From assembly GCA_013349695.1 (NCBI GenBank), contig DUZD01000054.1, positions 1-12,883 on the forward strand: a DNA stretch of 12,883 bases, written 5' to 3'. Position numbers and translations under genes: made by a program. The DNA is from Rhodospirillaceae bacterium. Its GTDB lineage: Bacteria > Pseudomonadota > Alphaproteobacteria > Rhodospirillales > 2-02-FULL-58-16. The notes under the pieces were generated by a model. That model ran no database searches, had not been told where the DNA came from, and was given only the letters and a program-made list of their open reading frames with translations. Shown piece after piece: positions 7,253 through 12,642 of this stretch (position 1 is the first letter of the stretch; every line of letters starts with the position of its first letter).

Positions 7253-7266
7253 AGGCCTAACGGCCT
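7253..7266 (-). promoter_or_regulatory. Small hairpin in the cysE-iscR gap
   Basis: AGGCC and GGCCT form a 5-bp stem with a tetraloop (7258-7261) in the 51-nt cysE-iscR gap. No T-run follows. It could influence iscR leader folding or mRNA decay, but it is short enough to be chance in a GC-rich genome. No close match to the E. coli IscR type 1 or type 2 operators was found by eye in this gap. Confidence 0.2.
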
Positions 7267-7276
7267 CTACCCGGTA

Positions 7277-8050
7277 CTACGAACATCCTCCGGAAATCGC
7301 GACGGGCTTTTTGGCGTCATTTGTCGCGGATTTCCTGTCACTTATTTCATCTTCCGGCGAAAAGCTTTCCTCGAGGCGCCTTTCCAGGGCATCGACTTTG
7401 TCCATGAGCGCTTCCACTTGCCCACGGAGGTTGGTGATAGTTTGCACCACCGGATCGGGACAGTCTCCCGCCGGTGTGCCGTAAGCAACAAAATTTTTCG
7501 CTTGCTGTTTATTCTTGGGCATGATCACCCGGGCCGGGATGCCCACCGCCGTCACGCCCGGCGGAACATCCTTGGTGACAACGGCGTTGGCGCCGACGCG
7601 GGCGCCTTTGCCCACCGTGATCGGTCCCAACACCTGCGCGCCGGAGCCGATGATGGCGCCGTCCAGAACGGTCGGGTGGCGTTTCCGATTAATCTGTGAT
7701 TTGGAATCCACCGACGGCGCAATGCCGCCCAGGGTGACGCCCTGATACATGGTGACGTCATCGCCGATGAGCGAGGTTTCCCCGATAACCACGCTGTTGC
7801 CGTGATCGATGACGAAGCGGCGGCCGATCCCGGCGCCAGGATGAATTTCAATGCCGGTCAGGAATTTGCCGAGCTGCGAAATCCACCGCGACAGAAGACG
7901 CCAGTTGTGTTTCCACAAGGGATGGGAAAGACGGTAAAACATCAAGGCATGGTAGCCCGGATAACAAAGCGCCACTTCCAAACGCGAGCGCGCCGCCGGG
8001 TCGCGGGCCAAAAATGAATCAATATCTTCCTGAAACCTCTTGAAAATCAT
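7277..8050 (-). CDS. cysE: Serine O-acetyltransferase CysE
   Basis: A 257-residue serine acetyltransferase (L-serine + acetyl-CoA to O-acetylserine), the first step of cysteine synthesis. A helical N-terminus (CYPGYHALMFYRLSHPLW) leads into a left-handed beta-helix of hexapeptide repeats. The catalytic Asp82-His83 (DHGNSVVIGET) and His125 (RKRHPTVLDGAIIGSG) are visible. After the helix, residues 200-229 form a probable coiled coil (ITNLRGQVEALMDKVDALERRL). The protein ends AISGGCS and not in the Ile that classical CysE inserts into the CysK active site. It is first in the isc cluster, 51 nt before iscR, so cysteine supply and cysteine use share a transcript. Start ATG at 8050 lies about 75 nt below the predicted transcription start. 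Confidence 0.95.
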   Translation of the reverse strand: MIFKRFQEDIDSFLARDPAARSRLEVALCYPGYHALMFYRLSHPLWKHNWRLLSRWISQLGKFLTGIEIHPGAGIGRRFVIDHGNSVVIGETSLIGDDVTMYQGVTLGGIAPSVDSKSQINRKRHPTVLDGAIIGSGAQVLGPITVGKGARVGANAVVTKDVPPGVTAVGIPARVIMPKNKQQAKNFVAYGTPAGDCPDPVVQTITNLRGQVEALMDKVDALERRLEESFSPEDEISDRKSATNDAKKPVAISGGCS

Positions 8051-8094
8051 CGCTTCTGCTATATCCTCATTGGCGTCGTTCGGTGTTTTAACCG

Positions 8095-8122
8095 CAGCGA
8101 AAAAAATTAACTTTTTTCGTTG
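8095..8122 (-). promoter_or_regulatory. A-tract dyad in the cysE/isc leader
   Basis: CGAAAAAA (8098-8105) and TTTTTTCG (8112-8119) are a perfect 8-bp inverted repeat around six bases. With one G-T pair the arms extend to 11 bp (8095-8105 with 8112-8122). The dyad begins only a few bases below the start point predicted from the -10 at 8132-8137. That is a typical repressor-operator position; as RNA it would be a 5'-terminal hairpin of the isc transcript. The sequence does not match the E. coli IscR consensus, so the binding factor is unknown. Confidence 0.5.
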
Positions 8123-8131
8123 GTCATTTGG

Positions 8132-8160
8132 AATATAAGATCACCTACCCTGCTGATCAA
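8132..8160 (-). promoter_or_regulatory. Predicted sigma70-type promoter of cysE-isc
   Basis: On the minus strand, TTGATC (8155-8160) and TATATT (8132-8137) are separated by exactly 17 bp. The -35 matches TTGACA at four of six positions and the -10 matches TATAAT at five of six. Transcription would begin near 8125, giving a leader of about 75 nt before cysE. It is the best promoter-like match in the 207-bp gap between cysE and the hydrolase. Confidence 0.6.
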
Positions 8161-8180
8161 GAATAACCGGTAAAGGCCTT

Positions 8181-8186
8181 TATACT
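8181..8186 (+). promoter_or_regulatory. Possible -10 element for the alpha/beta hydrolase gene
   Basis: TATACT sits 72 nt before the hydrolase ATG. No matching -35 lies 16-18 bp upstream, so it is a weak call or an activator-dependent promoter. Downstream, TTGAGT (8204-8209) can pair with ACTCAA (8224-8229), or TGTCG (8210-8214) with CGACA (8231-8235). Confidence 0.3.
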
Positions 8187-8257
8187 GCATTCTTTTTCCT
8201 GAGTTGAGTTGTCGGGAAAATCCACTCAAACGACAGTAGGGCCATTAATCGAGAATT

Positions 8258-8905
8258 ATGCCTGAAGTCATTTTCAACGGCCTTGCGGGTCGCCTCGAAG
8301 GTAGCTACCACCACTCCAAACGGCCCTCCGCGCCAATCGCGCTAATGCTGCATCCCCATCCGCAGCACGGCGGCACCATGAATAACAAGGTCGTTTATGC
8401 TTTGTACCAAACCTTTGTGCGCCGAAATTTTTCCGTCTTGCGCTTCAATTTTCGCGGTGTCGGGCGTTCCCAGGGCCGTTTCGACAACGGCCAGGGAGAG
8501 CTGAGCGACGCCGCCGCGGCCCTTGATTGGATGCAGGCCCACAATCCCAACGCCACCAGTTGCTGGATCGGCGGATTTTCCTTTGGCGCTTGGATTTCCA
8601 TGCAATTAATGATGCGCCGCCCGGAGATCAGCGGTTTCATTTCGGTGGCGCCGCCGGCCAGTCTTTACGATTTCTCGTTCCTGGCTCCTTGTCCCTCATC
8701 CGGCATTATCATCCACGGCGATGCCGATGAGATCATTCCCATCGCCTCGGTTGACAAACTCAACCAAAAAATCTCCAGCCAGAAAAACATTAGCATCGAA
8801 TACCAAATCATCAAAGGCGGCGATCATTCCTTCGCCGATCAGGTCGACATCCTCAACGGCCATGTCGAAAATTACTTGAACAAAGTCCTGACCAAAGCGG
8901 CGTAA
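8258..8905 (+). CDS. Small alpha/beta hydrolase
   Basis: A 215-residue single-domain alpha/beta hydrolase with no signal peptide, so probably cytoplasmic. The oxyanion region is LHPHPQHGGTMNNK (31-44), followed by RFNFRGVGRSQG (62-73). The nucleophile elbow is GFSFG with Ser108, the probable acid is Asp157 in GDADEIIP and the catalytic His190 is in GGDHSF. This pattern is typical of the short hydrolases of the COG2945 type, whose substrates are unknown. The ATG at 8258 has a weak GAGA ribosome-binding site. The gene is divergent from the cysE-isc cluster and converges on anmK. From memory, similar hydrolases often neighbour isc/suf clusters in alphaproteobacteria, which hints at but does not show a functional link. 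Confidence 0.88.
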   Translation: MPEVIFNGLAGRLEGSYHHSKRPSAPIALMLHPHPQHGGTMNNKVVYALYQTFVRRNFSVLRFNFRGVGRSQGRFDNGQGELSDAAAALDWMQAHNPNATSCWIGGFSFGAWISMQLMMRRPEISGFISVAPPASLYDFSFLAPCPSSGIIIHGDADEIIPIASVDKLNQKISSQKNISIEYQIIKGGDHSFADQVDILNGHVENYLNKVLTKAA

Positions 8906-8923
8906 GCGTTTTTTTGCCGTTTT

Positions 8924-9997
8924 TCAAGGCCGGTGCAGGCGGCCACCGGTCAGCGGCCGATTGACGCCGGTCGTCGCCGGCAGACTCACCGGCAAACCGT
9001 AAAGAGAACGAACGGCAAGGAAACCAAACGCCTGGGCTTCCAGCACGTCGCCTTGCCAACCCACGGATTCGACCGGCTCCACGGGTGTCCGCAAAACCTC
9101 TCGCAAGGCCGTCATCAGGGTTCGGTTGCGTCTGCCGCCACCGCAGACCAGCCATCGCTTCGGCGGCGCGGTGAAAAAAACCCGCGCCTTGGCCACGGCT
9201 TCCGCCGTCAACGCCGTCAGCGTCGCCGCCCCGTCGGCGGGGGAAAGAGTCAACAATCGGTCAAACGAAAAATCATCCCGGTCCATGGACTTGGGCGGCG
9301 AACGGTGGAAATAGGCGTGATCCAGCAGTCCGGCCAGAATGTCCTTGTCCACCCGCCCGCCCAGAGCCAGACGGCCGTCCTCGTCCATCGGGCGTTGGAT
9401 GGTTTTGGCGGTCCAATCGTCGATGAGGGCGTTTCCGGGACCGGTGTCAAAGGCCAGAAGGTCCCCTTCCTTGCCGATCCAGGTGACGTTACCGACACCG
9501 CCCAGGTTGAGGACGGCAATGGGTTTTTCGAGACCCCCGGAGAGGGCGGCGTGGAACAGCGGCGCCAGCGGCGCGCCTTCGCCCCCGGCGGCGACGTCGC
9601 GGCCGCGAAAGTCGTCGACGACGGGGATTCCGGTCTGGCGCGCCAGCAGAGCCCCGTCGCCGATCTGCCGGCTGATGCCGGCCCGAGGCCGATGGAGAAC
9701 GGTATGGCCGTGAAAACCGATGATATCGATGTCGGCGGCCTCGTAGCCGTTGTCGGTCAATAGGGCGCGCACCACCTCGGCGTGTTCGAGGGTCAACTGG
9801 CGGGCGACATCCGCGTCTCCATCGGTTCCCAGCACGCTCCGAACAGATTTCCTGAGGCTGGAATCGTAAGCCACGGTGGCCGCCGGGCCGGTATTTTGCA
9901 CCCGTTCGCCGTCGGTTTGGATGATCGCCGCGTCGATGCCGTCCAGCGACGTTCCGCTCATCAGCCCCAGGGCCGTCAGTGGTTGTTGTCCCGTCAT
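8924..9997 (-). CDS. anmK: Anhydro-N-acetylmuramic acid kinase AnmK
   Basis: A 357-residue sugar kinase of the AnmK family (ASKHA fold). It converts 1,6-anhydro-MurNAc plus ATP to MurNAc-6-phosphate in peptidoglycan recycling. Motifs in order: GLMSGTSLDGIDAA (11-24, phosphate binding), GFHGHT (94-99), DFRGRDVAAGGEGAPLAP (129-146), NLGGVGNVT (164-172), FDTGPGN (183-189, containing the likely catalytic Asp184) and the late CGGGRRN adenosine motif. The ATG at 9997 has AAAGAGG just upstream and begins right at the homology. An ATG 33 codons earlier gives an arginine-rich extension with no family support. It is divergent from tyrS and converges on the hydrolase with 18 bp between stop codons. Confidence 0.95.
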   Translation of the reverse strand: MTGQQPLTALGLMSGTSLDGIDAAIIQTDGERVQNTGPAATVAYDSSLRKSVRSVLGTDGDADVARQLTLEHAEVVRALLTDNGYEAADIDIIGFHGHTVLHRPRAGISRQIGDGALLARQTGIPVVDDFRGRDVAAGGEGAPLAPLFHAALSGGLEKPIAVLNLGGVGNVTWIGKEGDLLAFDTGPGNALIDDWTAKTIQRPMDEDGRLALGGRVDKDILAGLLDHAYFHRSPPKSMDRDDFSFDRLLTLSPADGAATLTALTAEAVAKARVFFTAPPKRWLVCGGGRRNRTLMTALREVLRTPVEPVESVGWQGDVLEAQAFGFLAVRSLYGLPVSLPATTGVNRPLTGGRLHRP

Positions 9998-10028
9998 GCT
10001 TTGCCTCTTTCCAACCTGCGTTGTCGGG

Positions 10029-10056
10029 CGGCGGCGATTGTGGTAATTAGCCGCCG
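10029..10056 (+). promoter_or_regulatory. GC-rich inverted repeat between anmK and tyrS
   Basis: CGGCGGC (10029-10035) pairs with GCCGCCG (10050-10056), with a 14-nt loop holding the only AT-rich stretch (TAATTA) of the 104-bp divergent gap. The gap must hold promoters for both genes, but no good -35/-10 pair is visible. No T-box signature was recognised. Confidence 0.25.
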
Positions 10057-10101
10057 TCTCCGCAAGCGCCCGGCGGAAACCACGCCAAGGATGCACGGCC
10101 G

Positions 10102-11385
10102 ATGACCATTTACAGCTCGGATTTCATCCGCATTGTCGCCGAACGCGGTTTCCTGCACCAGTGCACGGATATGGAAGCCCTTGACACCCTTGCCTCAAAA
10201 AGCTCGATCACCGCCTACATCGGTTTCGACTGCACGGCGCCGAGCCTGCACGCCGGCAGTCTGGTTTCGATCATGCTGTTGCGCTGGTTGCAAAAAACCG
10301 GCCACAGGCCCATCGTCCTGATGGGCGGCGGCACCACCAAGGTCGGCGACCCGTCGGGCAAGGACGAAACCCGCAAGCTTCTCGACGACGACGGTATCGC
10401 CGCCAACATGGCCGGCATCAAGGACATTTTTAAAACGTTTCTCGATTTCGGCGACGGCCCGACGGACGCCCTCATGGCCAACAACGCCGATTGGCTGGAC
10501 GGCCTGCAATACATTCCGTTCCTGCGCGATTACGGGCGACACTTCTCGATCAACCGCATGCTTGGATTCGAAAGTGTGAAGCTGCGCCTGGACCGGGAGC
10601 AGCCGCTGACCTTTCTCGAATTCAACTACATGATCCTTCAGGCTTACGATTTCCTGGAGTTGGCCCGCCGCCACGATTGCCTCTTGCAAATGGGCGGCTC
10701 GGACCAGTGGGGCAATATCGTCGGCGGCGTCGAGTTGGCCCGCCGCCTCGACGGGCGGGCGCTCTACGGCCTGACGACGCCGCTCTTGGAAACCGCCTCC
10801 GGCGCCAAGATGGGCAAGACCGCCGCCGGCGCGGTATGGCTCAACAAGGACATGCTTTCGCCTTACGGCTATTGGCAATTCTGGCGCAACACCGAGGACG
10901 CCGATGTCGGCGGGTTCCTGCGCCTGTTCACCGATTTGCCTGTCGGCGAGATCGCCCGCCTGGAAGCCCTGAAAGGGGAAGAGTGCAACGAGGCCAAGAA
11001 AATTCTTGCCAACGAAGCGACGAAACTTTGCCACGGAGAAACCGTCGTCGGGGATGTCGCCGCCAGCGCGGCAAGTGTTTTCGAGAATGGCGGCGTTGGC
11101 GTTATCGAAGCTGGCGGGACATCCGATGGCGCCGGACTGCCGGTCATCGACGTGGCGCGGGGAGACCTTGAAAACGGCATTCCGGCGTTCGAACTGCTGA
11201 CGCGCGCCGGTCTTGCCGCTTCCAACAGCGAGGCCAGGCGCCTGATCAAGGGTGGCGGCGGCCGCCTCAACGGCGTCGTCATCGGCAACGAATTACAGTC
11301 GGTGAGCCTTGCCGACATGGGTAGCAAAGGGCTCATCAAGCTTTCCGCCGGCAAGAAGCGGCACGCGGTGGTGCGGGCGATTTAA
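10102..11385 (+). CDS. tyrS: Tyrosyl-tRNA synthetase
   Basis: A 427-residue class I aminoacyl-tRNA synthetase charging tRNA-Tyr. Visible are the tyrosine pocket entry YIGFDCTAPSLHAGSL, where HAGS (50-53) is the HIGH-type signature, and MGGGTTKVGDPSGKDETR (74-91). The tyrosine-binding Y176/Q180/D183 helix (NYMILQAYDFLEL), GGSDQWGN (198-205) and the KMSKS-type loop KMGKT (236-240) follow. The C-terminal S4 RNA-binding domain spans roughly 360-420 (FELLTRAGLAASNSEARRLIKGGG...LNG). The variants HAGS and KMGKT are, as I recall, usual for alphaproteobacterial TyrS and not defects. Start ATG at 10102 has AAGG about 11 nt upstream. It is divergent from anmK and converges on the DUF1223 gene. Confidence 0.97.
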   Translation: MTIYSSDFIRIVAERGFLHQCTDMEALDTLASKSSITAYIGFDCTAPSLHAGSLVSIMLLRWLQKTGHRPIVLMGGGTTKVGDPSGKDETRKLLDDDGIAANMAGIKDIFKTFLDFGDGPTDALMANNADWLDGLQYIPFLRDYGRHFSINRMLGFESVKLRLDREQPLTFLEFNYMILQAYDFLELARRHDCLLQMGGSDQWGNIVGGVELARRLDGRALYGLTTPLLETASGAKMGKTAAGAVWLNKDMLSPYGYWQFWRNTEDADVGGFLRLFTDLPVGEIARLEALKGEECNEAKKILANEATKLCHGETVVGDVAASAASVFENGGVGVIEAGGTSDGAGLPVIDVARGDLENGIPAFELLTRAGLAASNSEARRLIKGGGGRLNGVVIGNELQSVSLADMGSKGLIKLSAGKKRHAVVRAI

Positions 11386-11494
11386 CGTTTTGCCGTTCTG
11401 GCCGCCGCCTCATCTTTTGAAGCCACGATGGCGGGGGAGCGGGCCGGCGCCGATTTCGTGCAAACGGGGAATGCTTTAAAGAAGGCGCCACATT

Positions 11495-11510
11495 TTTTCG
11501 CAAACGAAAA
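11495..11510. terminator. Weak hairpin between convergent tyrS and DUF1223 genes
   Basis: TTTTCG (11495-11500) pairs with CGAAAA (11505-11510) around a CAAA loop, directly before the DUF1223 stop codon. The 125-bp convergent gap has no other obvious terminator. The stem has only two GC pairs, so termination would be weak. The rest of the gap looks featureless. Confidence 0.25.
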
Positions 11511-12239
11511 TTATTCCCCTTTGATGGCGATTTTGGCGGCGCCAAGGATGCGCCCGGTTCGGCGGGACTGGACGATCACCGCGCAGGCGTCGTTTTCCAA
11601 AACTGCCACCTCCGGCAGGGAAGCAGAGATTTCCAGGGCTTCGCCCCGCCAGACGGCGATATGCCGAAAATCCCGAACGACGTTGAAATTGTGGATGGCG
11701 CGGCCCCGGTTTTCGCCGCTTTTGACGGGAGTTATGCGCTCATGGTCGAAAACCGCCAGCCAGACGTCGGCCGGTTCGCCGCCGGCGACAGCCGCCATGG
11801 CAACGGTCATCGTGCCCGAATCGGCGCCGTGCCCGAGCGTCAACGGAACCCGTGAGTGTTTTTGCTGGGCGCTGATCCCCCCGAGGATGGCGGCGCGGTC
11901 GGTTCCCGTCGCCTGGGCCGCTCCCTGGATGACCATTTGGGGAGTAAAGACGTAACGAAAGCCCAGGCTGCGGGCGTAGTCCCGTTGACGCCGGCTGTTA
12001 ACGGGGCTGGCGAAAACATCCTTCCAACCGATGTAATCCCAGTAATCGACGTGAAAGGAAAGGGCCAGCAAGTCGTCGCGCTCGGCCAATTCGCCCAGGA
12101 AAGCGTTGGCGGGAGGACAAGACGAACACCCCTGGGAGGTGAACAATTCGACCACAGTCAAAGAACTCCCGGCCGCCGCCGGCCAGGACCCAAGCCACAG
12201 GGTTGCCAACAGAGCAAGGGTTTTGCGCCAACGAGCCAT
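11511..12239 (-). CDS. Exported DUF1223 thioredoxin-fold protein
   Basis: A 242-residue DUF1223 family protein. A signal peptide is visible: MARWRKT, a hydrophobic core LALLATLWLGSW, and a likely cleavage after PAAAG (around residue 24), so the mature protein should be periplasmic. It then has VVELFTSQGCSSCPPAN with the CxxC pair Cys38/Cys41, FHVDYWDYIGWKD (62-74) and FTPQMVIQG (98-106) with the probable cis-proline of a thioredoxin fold, followed by a beta-rich C-terminal half. Family knowledge: DUF1223 proteins are predicted secreted thioredoxin-like proteins without an assigned substrate. The frame extends six codons to a TTG at 12257; the ATG at 12239 is preferred because the signal peptide begins there. 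No clear Shine-Dalgarno; a palindrome overlaps the start. Confidence 0.9.
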   Translation of the reverse strand: MARWRKTLALLATLWLGSWPAAAGSSLTVVELFTSQGCSSCPPANAFLGELAERDDLLALSFHVDYWDYIGWKDVFASPVNSRRQRDYARSLGFRYVFTPQMVIQGAAQATGTDRAAILGGISAQQKHSRVPLTLGHGADSGTMTVAMAAVAGGEPADVWLAVFDHERITPVKSGENRGRAIHNFNVVRDFRHIAVWRGEALEISASLPEVAVLENDACAVIVQSRRTGRILGAAKIAIKGE

Positions 12240-12256
12240 GGCTAAAAATTTAGCCA
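12239..12256. promoter_or_regulatory. Perfect 18-bp palindrome at the DUF1223 start codon
   Basis: TGGCTAAA (12239-12246) and TTTAGCCA (12249-12256) are 8-bp arms around AA. The palindrome overlaps the proposed ATG (12237-12239). In DNA it could be an operator; in mRNA it would hide the initiation region. No specific regulator is recognised. Confidence 0.35.
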
Positions 12257-12285
12257 ATTCGGCCGCCGCCGGCTAATCACATGGC

Positions 12286-12341
12286 GGTGAAGAACGGTTT
12301 CACCCCGCCTTGAGTTGTCGGCGGGGCGACAGGTTTTCACC
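12286..12341 (-). ncRNA. Candidate structured leader of the DUF1223 gene
   Basis: GGTGAA-g-AAC (12286-12295) pairs with GTTTTCACC (12333-12341), giving nine pairs with one bulge. Inside it CCCCGCC (12303-12309) pairs with GGCGGGG (12320-12326). A second GGTGAA/TTCACC pairing (12286-12291 with 12299-12304) competes with both stems. The fold starts about 3 nt below the start point predicted from the -10 at 12351-12356. No known riboswitch class was recognised. Confidence 0.4.
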
Positions 12342-12350
12342 ATTGCGTTG

Positions 12351-12356
12351 AGTATA
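12351..12356 (-). promoter_or_regulatory. Possible -10 element of the DUF1223 gene
   Basis: TATACT on the minus strand would start transcription near 12344, giving a leader of about 105 nt. The expected -35 position has no TTGACA-like hexamer and is instead covered by the 16-bp palindrome at 12366-12381, which suggests regulator-dependent transcription. Confidence 0.35.
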
Positions 12357-12365
12357 GAGAGAAGT

Positions 12366-12381
12366 TCGGTTTGAAAACCGA
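12366..12381. promoter_or_regulatory. Perfect 16-bp palindrome over the -35 region
   Basis: TCGGTTT (12366-12372) and AAACCGA (12375-12381) are 7-bp arms around GA. Its centre lies about 30 bp upstream of the predicted DUF1223 transcription start. The position suits a repressor or an activator replacing the missing -35. The regulator is unknown; the ModE-like gene nearby is one candidate only by proximity. Confidence 0.4.
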
Positions 12382-12474
12382 CTACCCGATGACCGCCGCC
12401 AACTACTCCGAGAAGCGTTCCTCGCTTGCCAGGAAGGCGGGGTTGGGGAGGAAGCGGAAAAAATGATGGTTGCT

Positions 12475-12578
12475 CTTGCGAAGGGGGACTAAAGAATCCC
12501 GTTGTTGCCTATGGAGCAAGTTCTCTCGGTCCCATAGGAATTTCAATGCGTATGGTGTCCCCCTTATTTCTATGCAAG
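12475..12578. repeat. Multi-stem inverted-repeat element (possible REP/MITE-like)
   Basis: Three nested perfect stems occur in order. CTTGC (12475-12479) pairs with GCAAG (12574-12578), AAGGGGGAC (12481-12489) with GTCCCCCTT (12557-12565), and CCTATGG (12508-12514) with CCATAGG (12532-12538). The 9-bp middle stem bounds an 85-bp unit. There is no coding potential. The look is that of a small non-autonomous mobile repeat or a structured RNA; only one copy is in the window, so repetition cannot be shown here. Confidence 0.45.
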
Positions 12579-12586
12579 TCCGAATA

Positions 12587-12616
12587 TTGACTTCCCCATC
12601 CATCAACCCCTTTATG
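12587..12616 (+). promoter_or_regulatory. Weak promoter candidate for the ModE-like gene
   Basis: TTGACT (12587-12592) is a five-of-six -35 match, followed after 18 bp by TTTATG (12611-12616), a three-of-six -10. The predicted start would leave only about 20 nt before the ATG at 12643. CCCCT (12607-12611) can pair with AGGGG (12622-12626), which covers the purine-rich ribosome-binding site. Confidence 0.25.
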
Positions 12617-12642
12617 AACAGAGGGGGAGAATTGGCGCAATC

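Larger units (their letters stand above)
12240..12642. other. 403-bp gene-free region with several inverted repeats
   Basis: No convincing gene lies between the DUF1223 gene and the ModE-like gene. The region holds the start-codon palindrome, a nested inverted repeat (12286-12341), a minus-strand -10 (12351-12356), a second palindrome (12366-12381), a multi-stem element (12475-12578) and a weak plus-strand promoter (12587-12616). From about 12420 the composition becomes purine-rich (GGAAGGCGGGG, GGGGAGGAAGCGG) and unlike flanking coding DNA, suggesting a repeat or inserted remnant. A 143-codon minus-strand frame crosses the region into the ModE-like gene but looks like a chance opening. Confidence 0.6.

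Noticed and set aside
8204..8235. H-type pseudoknot in the hydrolase leader
   Set aside because: The pairing order is right, but the connecting loops are 0 and 1 nt, too short to cross 5- and 6-bp stems. Mutually exclusive hairpins are more realistic.
8051..8257. IscR type 2-like half-sites (AAAATCC and TAGGG) near 8217-8241
   Set aside because: The spacing between the half-sites is 3 bp longer than the consensus and the inner positions do not match.
9998..10096. 33-residue N-terminal extension of AnmK
   Set aside because: The ATG at 9997 has a good ribosome-binding site and begins at the homology, and the extension would overlap most of the divergent promoter region.
10195..11034. 279-codon minus-strand open frame inside tyrS
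   Set aside because: Antisense shadow of a complete tyrosyl-tRNA synthetase.
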